NCBI GenBank assembly: GCA_028583685.1
Contig: JAMXIF010001193.1
Location: 25,108,340-25,172,339 of the forward strand
DNA length: 64,000 nt
From: Petaurus breviceps papuanus
Lineage: Eukaryota > Chordata > Mammalia > Diprotodontia > Petauridae
Direction: 5' to 3'
This document shows, piece by piece, positions 1 to 11,639 of the stretch. Each line of letters opens with the position of its first letter. Position 1 is the first letter of the stretch. Both the position numbers and the translations under genes were made by a program. The notes beneath the pieces were generated by a model, which worked only from the letters and a program-made list of their open reading frames with translations, was not told where the DNA came from and ran no database searches.

Positions 1-2099
1 CCAGATTCTAAGAGGAAAAGTTAAGGGAGTTAGAGGAAGAAATAGGTAGCAAAACTATACTCCTGGAGGACCTTAATTCTCCCCTCTATGAACTTGATAA
101 TTCTAACCTCAAAATAAATAAGAAAGAAGTTAAGGAGGTGAATAGAATTTTAGAGAAAATAAACATGATAGACCTTTGAAGGAAAAAAATGGGGATATAA
201 AGGAATATACTTTCTCCTCTGTGGTACATGGCACATACAAAAAATTGACAATGTACAAAATATGGTACAGAAAGGCAGAAATATTAAATGCATCCTTTTC
301 AGAGTATGATGCAATAAAAATTATATGTAATATAGGATCATGTTAAGATAGACTAAAAACTAATTGGAAACTAAATAATCTAATACTAAAGAAGGAGTGT
401 GTCAACAAATCATAGAAACAATCAGTAACTTCATTCAAGAGAATGACAATAATGAACAACATATCAAAACTTATGGGATGCAGTGAAAGGGGTTCTTAGG
501 GGAAGTTTTATACCTCTGAATGCTTCCACAAATAAAAAAGAGAAAAAGGAGATCAATAAATGGCACATGCAATTTAAAAAGCTAGAAAAAGAAAAAAATT
601 GAAAATCTCCAATTAAATACTAAATTAGAAGTACTAAAGAGCAAAGGAGATATTAATAAAATTGATATTAAGAAAAATTTTAAACTTATTAAGCTAAAAG
701 TTAGTTTTATGAAAAAACAATAAAATTGAAAAACCTTTAGTCAATTTGATTTTAAAAAGAAAGAAAAAAAGCAAATTATCAGTATCAAAAATGAAAATGG
801 TGTACTGATGTCTAATGAAGAGGAAATTAAAACAATAATTAGGAATTATTTTGCTCAATTGTATGCCCATGCATTTGTCAAGATTAGTGAAATGGATGAA
901 TATTTTACAAAAGTGTAAATTGTCCATATTAACTGAGAGTAAATAAAATACTTAAATAACCCCATCTCAGAAAAAGAAATTGAACAAGCTGTCAATGAAC
1001 TCCCTAGAAAAATATCTCCAGAATCAGATGAATTTACAAGTGAATTATATCAAACATTTAAAGAACAACTAATTCCAATACTTTATAAAATGTTTGGAAA
1101 AATTTGTGAAGAAGGAGTCCTACCAAATTCTTTTTATAATACAAATATGGTACTGATACCTAAATCAGAAAAAGCCAAAGCAGAGAAAGAAAATTATAGA
1201 CCAATTTCCCTAATGAATATAGATAAAAATTTTTAAATAAAATATTAGCAAAAAGACTACAGCAACTTATCACAAGAATAATACACTTTGAGCAGGTAGG
1301 ATTTATTCCCAGAATGCAAGTATGTTTTAATATTAGGAAAATTATCAGTATAATCAATCATATCAATAACAAAACTAGTGGAAAACCATCTCAATAGAGG
1401 CAGAAAAAGCTTTTCATAAAATACAACACCCATTCCTATTAAAAAAAAAACACACCAGAAACCATAGGAATAAATGGAGTCCTCCTTAAAATAATAAGTA
1501 GCATCTATCTAAAACTCTCAGCAAGTATTATACATAATGGGGATAAGCTAGAACCATATCCAATAAGATTGAGTGAAAAAGGATGTCCACTATCACCTCT
1601 GTTATTCAATTTGATATTAGAAATGTTAGCTGTAGAAATAAAAGAAGAAAAAGTAATCAAAGGAATTAGATTAGGCCAAGAAGAGACTAAGCTTTCACTC
1701 TTTACAGATGTTATAATGATATACTTAGAGAATTCTAGAAGAATGAAGTAAAAAACTACTTGAGATAATAAATTTAGCAGAGTTACAGGATGTGAAATAA
1801 ACCCCCATAAATCCACAGCATTCCTATTTATTTCTAACAAAGCCATACAACAAGAAATAGAAAGAGAAATTCCATTTAGAGTTATTGTGGGCATTATAAA
1901 ATGTTTGGGAGCCTACCTGCAAAAATAAACCCAGGAGCTATATGAACACAATTACAAAACACTTTTCCCACCAATAAAGTCAGATCCAAATAATTGGAAA
2001 AACATCAGTTGCTCATGGTTAGGTGAAACTAATATAATAAAATGACAATTTTATCTAAATTAATTTACTTATTTAGTGCCATACCAATCAATCTACAAT

Positions 2100-2165
2100 A
2101 TCTATAGATATAGATATATATCTATATATAGATATATATCTATATCTATATATATATATATATAT
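2100..2165. repeat. AT-rich microsatellite inside L1-A
   Basis: Imperfect (TATAGA)n/(TA)n run inside the ORF2 remnant, directly after 'ctacaatatc'. It is absent at the matching place in the copy at 30090-37350, so it expanded after insertion. Confidence 0.85.
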
Positions 2166-2804
2166 TTTACAGAGTTAGAAAAAATAGTAACAAAATTCAT
2201 CTGAAAGAGCAAAAGGTCCAGAATATCAAGGGAATTAATGAAAAGAAATGCTAGGGAAGGTCTAAAATTTTTACCAGGTTTTAATCTGTATTATAAAGCA
2301 ACAGTCATCAAAACTACTTGGTACTAGCTAAGGAATAGAGTAGTGGATCAGTGGAATGTATAGGGTACACAAGACATAGTAGTCAATGACTATACTAATC
2401 TACTGTTTGATAAACCCAAAGACTCCAGCTTCTGGGATAAGAACTCACTATTTGACAAAAACTCCTGGGAAAACTGGAAAATAGTATGGCAGAAACAGAG
2501 CATAGACCAATATCTTACACTGTATACCAAAATAAATTCAAAATGGGTTCATAATTTAGATATAAAGGCTGATAAAAGCAATCTGGGAAAGCAAGGAATA
2601 GTTTACCTGTCAGATTTATGGAGAAGGTAGGAATTTGTGACCAAACAAGGCATAGAAAGCATTATGAAATGCAAAATGGATAATTTTGATTACATTAATT
2701 TGAAATGGTTTTGTACAAAGCCAATGTAAATAAGATTAGGAGGGAAGTGGAAAATTGGGAAAGAATTTTTACAAACAGTGTCTCTGATAAAAGGCCTCAT
2801 TTCT

Positions 2805-3105
2805 CTCTCTTTTTTTTTTAAAGCAATCAGGGTTCAATAACTTGCTCAAGGTTACACAGACAGTTATTTTTTGTGGGTGCCGAGTATCTGAGGCCAGAAC
2901 CGATCCCAGGTCTCCCTACGCTGGCACTGGCACTCTTACTCACTGTGCCACCTGGCTGCCCCTAAGCAATTGTGGTTAAGTAACTTGCTCAAGGTTACAC
3001 AGCCAGTTTTTCTGTGTGGGTGTTAAGTATCTGAGCCCAAAACTGATCCTGGGTTTCCCAACTCTGGGGCCAGTGTTCTTACTCACTGAGCCACCTGGCT
3101 GCCCC
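2805..3105 (-). mobile_element. Dimeric tRNA-derived SINE, antisense, in L1-A
   Basis: Two head-to-tail SINE units on the minus strand: unit 1 at 2963-3105 and unit 2 at 2805-2962, with T-rich tail sequence at the left edge. Each unit has a tRNA-like head and the conserved 'ggttacacag' and 'acttgctcaagg' blocks. A 16-base target duplication flanks it (2789-2804 'aaaaggcctcatttct'; 3106-3121, one mismatch), so both units arrived in one event. The unit junction 'ttgcttaggggc' is the same as in the dimers at 5540 and 15000. Confidence 0.9.
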
Positions 3106-4319
3106 AAAAAGCCTCATTTCTAAAACATACAGAGAACTGAGTCAAATATATAAGAATACTAGTCATTCCCAAGTGATAAATGGTCAAAGGATATGAACAG
3201 GCAATTTTCAGAGGAAGAAATTAAAGATATCTATAAGCATATGAAAAAATGCTCTAAATGACTATTGATTAAAGAAATGCAAATGAAAACAAATCTGAGG
3301 TACCACATCCCACTGTCAAATTGGCTAACATGACTGGATAGGAAAATGATAAATGCTGGAGAAGATATGGGAAAATTGGGACACTAATGCATTATTTGTG
3401 GAGTTGTGAACTGATTCAACCATTCTGCAGAGCAATTTGGAACTATGCCTGAAGGGCTGTAGCATATGCATACCCCTTTCACCCAGCAATATCTCTTTGG
3501 TGCTATATCCCAAAGAGATCATGCTAGTGGCATAAGGACCCTTATGTACAAAAATATGTATAGCAGCTCTTTTTGTGGTGGCAAAGAATTGGAAATCAAG
3601 GGGATACTCATCATTTGCGGAATGGCTAAACCAGTTGTGATATATGAATGTAATGGAATACTATTGTGGTATAATAAATGAGGATCAGAAGAACTTCATA
3701 ATAACCTGGAGAGACTTATACAAACTGATGCTGAATGAGGGGAGCAGATCCAGAAGAACATTGTACACAATTACAGATACACCATATCTGTGATGACTAA
3801 CTTTGATAGACTGGGCTCCTCTCAACAATGCAAGGCTATAAGACAATTCCAAAAGACTCATGATGTAAAGGGCTATCAACATCCAGAAAAAGAATTAGAG
3901 TCTGAATTCAGATTGAAGCAAACTACCTGTTCTTTCTCTCTTTTTTGTTTTGTTTTATTTCTTCTTTCTCATTATTCTTTCTATTGGTTATAATCCTTCT
4001 TTACAGCTTGACTCATGTTTAATGTGAAGGTATATGTAGAAGCTATATCAGATTACATGCCACCATGGGAAGGGAGGAGTGAAGCGAGGGAGAGGGAAAA
4101 AATTTGGAATTCAAAACATTGTGGAACTTAATGTTGTAAACTAAAAGTAAATTAATTAATTAATTTAAAAAAGAAAACAGAAACAAAACAACTAATTTTG
4201 ACTTTTTTCAGAAATATACTCTATAGCACTGCAGTATGTCTCCTATATGATACCAATACTGGGAAATAAATCTTAGACTTATTAAAATAAATCCTTCTGC
4301 ACCATCATTGACAATTAAT

Positions 4320-4800
4320 CATACCTTGTCAGCAATGTGAAAGGGATTCACTACCTCCAAAGGCAGCATATTTCACTTTTTGGACAGCACTAATGATTAG
4401 GAAGGTTTTGGGGGTCTTTGTTTGTTTTGTTTGTTCATTTGCCTGCTTTTGCTTACATCAAGTTGAAATCTTCCTTTAAAAAACTTTCTCATTGCTCCTA
4501 TTTCTTCCTTCTGGGCCAAAATAGGACAAGTCTTTTCCTCTTCCCTATGACATGAAGACAACTATGACATACTCCCAAGCCCTCTCTTCTCCAAGATAGA
4601 TATTTTCAATTCTCTTGGTTGATCATTGTATGACATTGTTCTGAGTCTCCTTACCATCCTGTCACCATCTTCTGGAACACTTGAGCTTGTCAATATTCTT
4701 CTTAAAATGTGGCAATCAGAACTGTACATATTACTCCAAATATTATCAGATTGAATAATAGTATATAGTGGTAAAATCATTTTATATGATTTATACACCA
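4320..4800 (-). mobile_element. CR1/L3 LINE fragment
   Basis: Read on + this matches the reverse strand of the amniote CR1/L3 body: a 'ggacagc' stretch, 'tctggg(cc)aaaa', 'ctcttctccaag', a 'cttaccatcctgtcaccatcttctgga' segment and 'cttgtcaatattcttc', in consensus order. Small internal insertions and heavy decay indicate an old copy with no coding capacity. Confidence 0.7.
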
Positions 4801-4999
4801 TGACATTATATTTTTGAAAATACAGACTATAGAGTATGTGTGTGTGCATGCATATGCATGTTGCATACTGGTATCGAGCTTTTAGTATGTGTGATATCTT
4901 CTTAATCATGAATAAACGCCAACTGTTCAGTCACACAGTCAGTAGGTGTGACATAAGAGCAAGAGTCCTGGTTTTAGAGTTAACATATTTGGATTAAGG

Positions 5000-5085
5000 T
5001 CCTTGTTCAGGTGTTACCTGTCTAGTTCCTATTACATAGTTGGGAACATAGTGGATGCTTAATAAATGTTTGTTGATTGTTCCAT
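5000..5085 (+). mobile_element. L2 LINE 3' tail
   Basis: Ends with the L2 3' terminus 'gatgcttaataaatgtttg' followed by 'ttgatt' repeats. Only the terminal stretch is recognisable. Confidence 0.6.
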
Positions 5086-5539
5086 TGATTCATCAGGTAG
5101 CCTTGAGGAAACCACAAATATAGAGTTTCAGTTGATTTATCCTGACCTAGTTCATCTCGAAAGTTTTCTTTTCTCAATTCTGTTATTCTATGATTTCAAC
5201 AAAATTCTAATAATTTCAAATCCCCAGTGGTTGAAAATACATATTGTATGCAAAGTAAAGCAGGTGTGTTTGGGGAATTTTTCTGTGATCAGAGGTTTTT
5301 ATCTTTGTGAAAATTCTTAGACTGCTCTGTAAAATCCTAGAATTCCTCAGAAAATGGCATGAGAATTATAGGTTGGCATTTGGATTTATGGGCAGTTTCT
5401 CACATTCTTCTTACAGAGAAGAAATGTCTCTCAGGGATCAAATTCATAGAACATGTGGACTACATTACACAGCAAATTGAAATTATGCCTAACACTAGGA
5501 TTGTTATGTAAAGCAAAGAATTATAACAATTCAAAGAAG
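5086..5539. other. Unassigned sequence
   Basis: AT-rich, no recognised repeat, no coding signal better than chance. Confidence 0.5.
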
Positions 5540-5844
5540 AGGGGTGGCCAGATAGCACAGCGAGTAAGAGCACCGGCTCCAGTGTTGAGAAGACCTGGAG
5601 ATCGAATCCCGGGCTCAGACACTTAGCACCCACCCAGAAACACCTGGCTGTGTAACCTTGAGCAAGTTACTTAACCCCAATTGCTTAGGGGCAGCCAGGT
5701 GGCTCAGCAAGTAAGAGCACCGGCTCCAGTGTCGGGATGACCTGGATCAAATGCGGGCTCAGATACTCAGCACCACACCCAGAAATAACTGGCTGTGTAA
5801 CCTTGAGCAAGTTACTTAACCCTGATTGCTTTAAAAAAAAAAAC
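5540..5844 (+). mobile_element. Dimeric tRNA-derived SINE
   Basis: Unit 1 at 5540-5687 and unit 2 at 5688-5844, joined directly at 'ttgcttaggggc' with no A-tail between them; unit 2 ends in about 12 A. The units differ diagnostically: unit 1 has 'cacccacccagaaacacc' and unit 2 'caccacacccagaaataac'. The dimer at 15000 shows the same pair. B-box-like 'gatcgaatccc' is present in unit 1. Target duplication 'attcaaagaag' at 5529-5539 and 5845-5855. Confidence 0.93.
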
Positions 5845-6119
5845 ATTCAAAGAAGTATTGTGGAGAATGAGCAACTTGAGCTGACCTTGAAGAGGAAGTG
5901 GAATTTGGATAGAAGAAAGGAAAGATAATAGGGGGGTAGGAAGCAGGGAGGACTTAGCATCATAAATAAAGGCAAGGTTATAGAATAGAATATCATGCAT
6001 TTGATGAACAAAGAGAAACACTCAATATGATTGGAAATAAGTTAACATGTCAAGTTGCAGTATGTGTATAAATTTACTCCCTTTTATCTCTTTTCAAAGA
6101 GTAAAACAATTTTTTTTTT

Positions 6120-6420
6120 CCTGAAAGCACAGGAAGGGCAGTTGGTTTTGGGCAGGCTGAAGATTAGTAAGTTCTAGAAGCAGTCAAAGCACAAACAAGG
6201 CAATGAAGAGTTTTAGGAAGTGTGATACGTGCACTCCAATGTGTAATGGAAAAGAGGGAACATGCTTAAGGAGACTGGACTTTATTTTGTTCATAATGGG
6301 AAGCCATTGAAAGTTTCTGAATAATAGATTTGTATAATAAAAGTACTCTTTTAGAAACATCTCCTGACATCAGCTTACAGGATAGATGGGAGGAATGAAA
6401 GACTAAGAGCATTCCATCAA
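6120..6420 (-). mobile_element. L2 LINE internal fragment
   Basis: Contains the L2-antisense signature 'gactttat..gaagccattgaaag' around 6276-6320. It is old and diverged; boundaries are approximate. Confidence 0.5.
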
Positions 6421-6474
6421 CAAGGCAAATATTAGATGAATACAATTCTAGGTTAATGTGATAATGGAGGTAAT

Positions 6475-6615
6475 CACCTTGCCAACAAGTACCTATTAAG
6501 TGTCCATATGCATCAGGCATTGTATTAGGCATTGGATAGCTGGCTACAATAAAAGTCTCTGACTTCAAGATATTTACCTTCTATTGGAGGAGATGATAAA
6601 CATGTGAGGAAATGA
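6475..6615 (-). mobile_element. L2 LINE 3' end
   Basis: Antisense L2 terminus: 'ccaacaagtacctattaag', then 'catcaggcattgtattagg' and 'gagatgataaacatgtg', in the order of the reversed L2 3' end. It is separate from the internal L2 piece at 6120-6420, because the order of parts does not fit one element. Confidence 0.65.
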
Positions 6616-6789
6616 AGAACCCTCGCTGAGCTACTCTTCACCTTGGCACTTATCATCATGGATTGGATACACCAGAGAGTAGCTACTATTTCTAAAACTA
6701 TTACCCATAAGGCTGGTGATGAACAGTGCATTTATGTCTACCAGGAAATTAGCAAAATAAATTAGTTCAAAGCAAAGGACTTGAATATA

Positions 6790-7284
6790 TGTAATAGTAA
6801 TGGGAATTTGAAGATCTTCCCTGCCTCTTCATAAGCCTAAGGGAATTTGAAAATCTTCCCTTCCCCCTAATACACTGAATATAATCACATGGAGCCTGTG
6901 GTGGGACAACTTTGTTGAAGGGTGGAGCAGAGCCCACAGGAAGCTGGGAGTCAGAGCAATTAGAGTTCCAGGGAGGATAAGACCCACCCAAGGGGATAGC
7001 TAGGCTTGTATGTGTTTGTTTGGCTCCTGCTGTGACAGCTAGGTCTGTTAGTTTGTGAGAAGGCTAAAGGTTGATGTGTCTCCCTTATATGCTATGGTAT
7101 ATTAACTTCTTTGTTGCTGTGATAGATTCGGTTTCCTAGTTGTTGGGATTTGACTTTCTGGTGTCTGAATAAATGTCTTGCTTCTATCTTCTATATGGAG
7201 AGTCTGTAATATTTTGTGATTGAGTACTGTGCTAGCACATTCATAGTCACCATTGGTGCTATGAATATTTATGTTGTCACTACA
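6790..7284 (+). mobile_element. Solo LTR of an endogenous retrovirus, 495 bp
   Basis: Starts 'tgtaatagtaatggg' and ends 'ttgtcactaca', so it has TG...CA ends. It is flanked by a perfect 5-base duplication 'atata' at 6785-6789 and 7285-7289. A polyadenylation signal 'gaataaatgtc' lies near 7166-7176. The first 34 bases match the start of the LTR at 13045-13524. No internal viral sequence adjoins, so this is a solo LTR, the usual product of recombination between two LTRs. Class is uncertain; a 5-base duplication does not decide it. Confidence 0.7.
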
Positions 7285-8099
7285 ATATAATAGCACATTT
7301 TAAAAGTGGTTATACACATTCCTTGCATACACTTTGGGGTATACCTTCTCATAAATACACTTAAATATATAAGAAGAGTTGCACATAACAAGTAAAAGCT
7401 ACATAGGAAAGACATATGGCCAAGGAAAGTCATACTTTTCTCTACTTGTGTCATCTTTGCTTTGATTTTTGCCTCTCATACTGGGCTCATTATCTCTATG
7501 TGTCTGTGGAGCAGGTTGCTCATTTGAGGTGCCTGGGCCTGTTATTCCATAGCTGAAATTTCAGCTGCCAAGTCTCTAGAGTCCATAATTCAATCTCTTT
7601 CTCCATGGAGAAGCTTCTTGTTTCTGATTCTGTATGTTTGTTTCCCACTGGACTCAGTGTCTCTTTCTGAGTAAATAATCTGCAGCACAATACCATGATG
7701 GATGCAGAGCAAAAGCAAACACCAGTATAGTCCCTGTCACTACCACAACTATAAATGTGAAAAGATCATACTCTGCAAAGCTACTCATTGCCTCATTTGT
7801 ACTTTGATTGTTGCTAGGGTTTATCAGACATCAGCCTGTCAAGGACCAGTTGCCCTTCCTGTGCTATCAGGAAAACAGTTTCAAACTTTGTAAAGCTATA
7901 ACAGGGTGCAGATTCATATTTGGCCTTCATTTTGAAATGCTAATGACTTCCCTATTTTCTTTGATTACATCAGCTAAGCTAGGAAGAAAGTCAAATCACA
8001 CACACATACAGAGAACACACATGCACACAATACACATTACGAAAGAATATATGAAATATATTCTAAATTAGCACGAGATAAACTTGGTGGGATGAGGGC
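7285..8099. other. Unassigned sequence
   Basis: No repeat family recognised apart from a short (CA)-rich patch near 7998-8038. It contains the minus-strand micro-ORF listed at 7654-7788. Confidence 0.5.
7654..7788 (-). CDS. Candidate 44-codon micro-ORF with one membrane helix
   Basis: ATG at 7788-7786, stop TGA at 7656-7654, with an in-frame stop 16 codons upstream of the ATG. The product starts MSSFAEYDLFTFIVVVV; residues about 9-29 are uninterrupted hydrophobic, a plausible single transmembrane helix, followed by a C-terminal part ending LLRKRH, basic as expected for a cytosolic stop-transfer segment. I do not recognise it as a known small membrane protein. Without promoter, splice or conservation evidence, a chance ORF is the most likely explanation; thymine-rich codons readily give hydrophobic runs. 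Confidence 0.15.
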   Translation of the reverse strand: MSSFAEYDLFTFIVVVVTGTILVFAFALHPSWYCAADYLLRKRH

Positions 8100-8398
8100 A
8101 CTAGAAAATGGAGGAATTAGGAAAGTTTTCTTGTGTCTTTTAAACAGAATTTTACAGAAGGAAAAGGGAGATTCTAAAAAGCAGAGGTGAATCAAGAGAG
8201 CTCTCCAAGTCATGGGAGGAAGCCAATGAAAAGACAAAGAGACAGGAGATCAGCAAGGATGGCAGTTTAAACAGACCTTAGAGTTCTGGAAGAGCAATAA
8301 CGTATTATAAAGCTGGGAAAGTAGATCAGGACCAGGTTGGGAAGGGCTTTAAAGCTAAACAAAAACATTCCTATTTGATTCTAGACACATTAGGGAAT

Positions 8399-9182
8399 TG
8401 TGGGGAGCCAAAGAAGCCTGGTTCAGAACTCAGATATTAAATCCTCATAGTGGACTTTAAAACAAGATTCTCTTTGAGATGTGACTTTTTGTTAAGTTAG
8501 CTCCTGAGTTCTTTGTTATGGGTTACACTTATAAGGATGTTACTTGAGTTCTAAGATCAATAGGCTGGCTATACCCCAACTTGGTATGAGGGCTTAGTTA
8601 TTGAGAGCCAAAATATTTGATTCAGCTCTCAGGTATCTTTGGGTGGTCAGATCTAAACGTGATGTCTTTTTTTTTTTTTTAAGCAACTGGAGTTAAGTAA
8701 CTTGCTCAAGGTTACATGGCCAGTGATTTTGTGTGGGTGCCAAGTATCTGAAACCAGAACTGATCCCCGGTCTCCCGATGCCAGCCCTGTGCTCTTACTC
8801 ACTGTGCCACCTGGCCACCCCTAAACATGATGTCTTTTGAGGATTGCATCTTTGGCTTTGAAGTTTGCTCTAAATTGTATTGGTTTATGACTGTGGCTAC
8901 ATTAGCAGATACCTGAGGCCTAGATAAAAGGTCTTACCCTAAGACTTTTGTCTACTAGATAACAAATCCTTATCAAATTATCTAATCTGTGCTACTCCCA
9001 GGATACAAGAGACTAGGTAATAATTAGAAAACTCGAGTCCTCTTCCTTTGTCTCATTGCTCTATAAAAACCTTGTCCTAAGAATCAATAAATGGAGTTCA
9101 TCATTCTTCCTTGAACTACCCACATGGCCTGGTCATTTCTGATTCACATCTCTAAGTGCTGGACACTGAGCAGCCCATGGCA
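8399..9182 (+). mobile_element. Solo LTR of an endogenous retrovirus, inside L2
   Basis: Begins 'tgtggggagcc' and ends 'cagcccatggca' (TG...CA), flanked by a 6-base duplication (8393-8398 gggaat; 9183-9188 gggagt, one mismatch). TATA-like 'ctctataaaaacc' near 9059-9071 and polyadenylation signal 'caataaatgg' near 9084-9093 give the orientation. A SINE with its own duplication accounts for 168 bases, leaving about 616 bases of LTR. A 6-base duplication suggests a class II (ERVK-like) integrase. It is younger than the L2 and older than the SINE. No internal viral region is present. Confidence 0.82.
8671..8820 (-). mobile_element. Monomeric tRNA-derived SINE inside the solo LTR
   Basis: 150-base single unit of the same type as the dimeric SINEs ('cttgctcaaggttacat', 'gccacctggccacccc'), with a T run at its left edge. 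An 18-base target duplication flanks it: 'ctaaacgtgatgtctttt' at 8653-8670, and 8821-8838 with one mismatch. Confidence 0.92.
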
Positions 9183-9900
9183 GGGAGTCACTGGAATTTG
9201 TTGACTAGGGTAATGACATGGTCTAGAACATAGACTAGCACTTCAGGAAAATAATTTTAGCTGCTGTGTGTAAGATGGATTAGAGAGGGGAGAGACTTTT
9301 AGCAGTGAAAGCAATTAAATTAACTAGGGAATACAACAGAAGGGACAGAAATGAGGGGTATTTTCAAAAAGGAATCAGTAGAACTTAGTGACTAAATAGA
9401 ACAGATAAAGGAAAAATAAATCAAGGACTACTCAAAGTTTTCCATTCTAGAGGATGGGAAGAATGGTGGATACCAAACAATGGAAATGAGGAAGCTAGGA
9501 TGAGCCAATTCTAGGTAAAGAGGATAAATTTGTTTATAGACATGCTGGGTTTCAATCCAGATGCACGTATTGAAAAGGCATATAGGTAGTATGGGACTGG
9601 AGCTCAACAGAGAGGTTAGATCTAGTAATGTCATCTGAAGAGTTGTTTGCATGAATGTGAGATTTGAACCCCTACATTCATATAACTTTCCAATAACAAA
9701 TATGTAGAAAGGTAAGAACAGAGGACAGGACACTAAGACTTGAAGATCGACAATTAGGAGGAAAAGAGAACTAGTGAAATACAGAGAAGTGGTCAGAAAT
9801 ATATAAATCAGGAAAATGAGAAACAAACAAACTAAAACAGAAAAACAAAAACCCAGTATTCTATGAATGAGGGATGGAAGTTGGGATGAGGGCTTTATCA

Positions 9901-10354
9901 AAAGACAAAGTCACAGTCCTTTGGTATCAAGCTTATAATAGGACCCAGGAGCCAAATGTGAAGTGTGAATGAGTAGTGCTCAATTTTAACATTTGTTAAA
10001 TGTTAAATTTAATGCTCAATTAGGACAGATGATTCCAATTGTTAATTTGTACCTAATATTTAAACTTCATTTATACTCTCAGTTAGATGAGGCCCACTTC
10101 TTTTGGCTTAATGGATCTTTGAGTTCTGTCTGTTTTATCAATGAATCAGAGCCTGTACATATTTGTGAAATTTCTACTTATACACAGCATTTGGTCAGGC
10201 GTCAAAGAAATTGAAACCACAGCTTCTACTTTTGAATAATTTATAATCAAACATAAGTGGAATAACTGTCTAAGCAAAAGTACAAAAGACAATATATAAT
10301 TAAATATGAGAATGTGTCATGTAAATGAGTGTTATTAGAGTTCAATAAATTCAA
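9901..10354. other. Unassigned sequence
   Basis: AT-rich with no recognised repeat; nothing supports a gene. Confidence 0.5.
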
Positions 10355-10950
10355 TTGTCATTTTAATGTAACAAATATTTATTAAACTCTTACAATGTGC
10401 AATGTATAATCTTATGCTCTAGGGATTCAAAGGAAAAAATAAAATATCCCTGTCCTCCTCATTTAGCTTATACTCTACTGGAAATGGAGGGTACAGCAAG
10501 GGGCAAAGAGGGTGATGCAATTCAAAATGCACAGAAGTAAATAAATAGAAAGCATATACCAAGTAATATAAAGTAATTTCAAGAGAGAAAGATAATAAAT
10601 ACTGGAAAGAATCAGGAGAGATTTCATAAGGAAACAGAGATTCTAAGAGGCAAAGATGAGGAGATCTAACAATTCAGCCACAGGGACAATCTGAGAAAGA
10701 CACAGATATGAGAGAAAGTGGCACGTATGGGGAACAGGGAATTGACCAGTTTTGTGGGAACATAGAGTATATGAGAAGGAGGAGAGTGGAATTAGTCTAG
10801 AAAAATTGGTCAAAAACAATTGTGAAGGGTTTTAAATGTCAAACATGGGAATTACTCATTTGTCCTAGAGGTAACAGGGATACACTGGAGCTTCATGAGT
10901 AATAGAATGATACAGTCACACAAACCTTAAGAATATCAACTTGGTAACTA
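10355..10950 (-). mobile_element. L2 LINE 3' portion
   Basis: Starts with the reversed L2 3' end ('caaatatttattaaactct', 'gcaatgtataatcttatgc') and runs into the reversed upstream body ('gagaaggaggagagtgg', 'gaagggttttaaatgtc', 'gatacactggagcttcatg'). Confidence 0.75.
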
Positions 10951-11094
10951 TATTGACAAAGAATTTTCAGAATTCTGAAGATCACATTTCCTAGCAAGAT
11001 AAGGTACCAGGCCTGAGGTCCTTTCTCCAAATGAACTGTCAAGCATTCAAACTCTATTTCAGAGAACATAATTCCACTGGGCTGACCATGTTGT

Positions 11095-11510
11095 TCAAAT
11101 GTCAAATGTAGACTAAAAGACTTTTATGGAGAACTTACACAAGGCAAGCTCTCAGATGGAGACAGAAGAAGCAGTACAAGGACTCTCTCAAGGTCTCTAT
11201 GAAGAACTTTGGAATCATTTCTGAGACATGAGAGACATTGGCACAGGACCCACCCAGCATGGCATGCCTGCATCAAAGAAGGCACTGTGTTCTATAAGCA
11301 AAACAGAATTGTAGTAGCTCAAAGGAAACATGAAATGTGCAAAATTAGAGACATCTCCATTCCAAATATTCATTGATTATTGTGCCCAAGCCGTGGTAGA
11401 GCATTCTGAGCTCATATTGGTCTGATCAACCACAGTCAGACACATTGTAACTTGACTCTAACTTAGTGATGTCATTTTGGTCCTCATCAAGAACAAACGA
11501 CACCACCAAT
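11095..11510 (+). mobile_element. RTE-class LINE 3' end
   Basis: Translation near 11160-11330 has the C-terminal look of an RTE/related LINE polymerase ('KDSLKVSMKNFGI', then a 'THPAWH'-like stretch). It is followed by the marsupial 3' sequence 'ggtctgatcaaccacagtc', 'agtgatgtcattttggtcc' and 'tcaagaacaaacgacacc'. Several stops show decay. Family-level naming rests on memory of this 3' end and is less certain than the LINE call. Confidence 0.5.
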
Positions 11511-11639
11511 ATCTTGAATCACCTTTAGGTTTTAGTTGGGACTGTTACCTATGCTTACAGTCTTGGGTGAGTTTAAGTTTCTTGGTAAGAATAGAATAGG
11601 GAGCCATTCTAATACATGTAGAAAAATATTCTGAGATGA

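Larger units (their letters stand above)
1..3745 (+). pseudogene. L1-A ORF2 remnant (endonuclease + reverse transcriptase)
   Basis: L1 ORF2p nicks target DNA and reverse-transcribes L1 RNA. Visible pieces are the endonuclease 'LLEDLN' near 60-80 (family form has G-D-x-N, so G is E here) and its C-terminal S-D-H-D, which reads S-E-Y-D near 297-310. RT blocks include 'RPISLMNID' near 1198-1225 and 'GCPLSPLLFNLILEMLA' near 1581-1630. The catalytic F-A-D-D box reads 'FTDV' near 1700-1712, losing one of the paired aspartates. With stops throughout, neither enzyme could work. The C-terminal region resumes after the SINE insertion, to about 3745. Confidence 0.88.
1..4180 (+). mobile_element. L1 LINE (L1-A), 3' part, cut by window edge
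   Basis: Sense L1 entering the window inside the ORF2 endonuclease domain and running through reverse transcriptase, the C-terminal domain, a 3'UTR with a purine-rich run and an A-rich tail near 4165-4190. It is colinear with the better copy at 30090-37350. A dimeric SINE splits it at 2805-3105. Many in-frame stops and small indels mark it as dead. The 3' end is native, with a G/A-rich stretch then the 'atttggaa' motif and an A-rich tail; the 5' end lies outside the window. Confidence 0.93.
8100..9900 (-). mobile_element. Long L2 LINE copy, interrupted by an LTR
   Basis: Reversed L2 body: 'aggaagccaatgaaaagac', 'ccaggttgggaagggcttt', 'tttgattctagacaca', then after the LTR 'cactggaatttgttgacta' and 'gtaatgacatggtct'. 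From 9440 it continues with the part complementary to the L2 region behind the RT domain ('gaatggtggatacc', 'gggactggagctcaacagag'). The solo LTR at 8399-9182 splits it cleanly. Both sides join into one L2 order when the LTR is set aside. Confidence 0.75.

Noticed and set aside
4562-4909. 115-codon minus-strand ORF
   Set aside because: It lies in a decayed CR1/L3 fragment and adjoining AT-rich DNA without the CR1 protein motifs.
5540-5687. tRNA gene, because of A-box and B-box-like sequence
   Set aside because: The sequence continues as a SINE with a second unit, poly(A) and target duplication; no tRNA cloverleaf is complete.
9428-9901. 157-codon minus-strand ORF with apparent membrane helices
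   Set aside because: It lies in the sense direction of a reversed L2 body, is T-rich on that strand, and continues the L2 order; not an independent gene.
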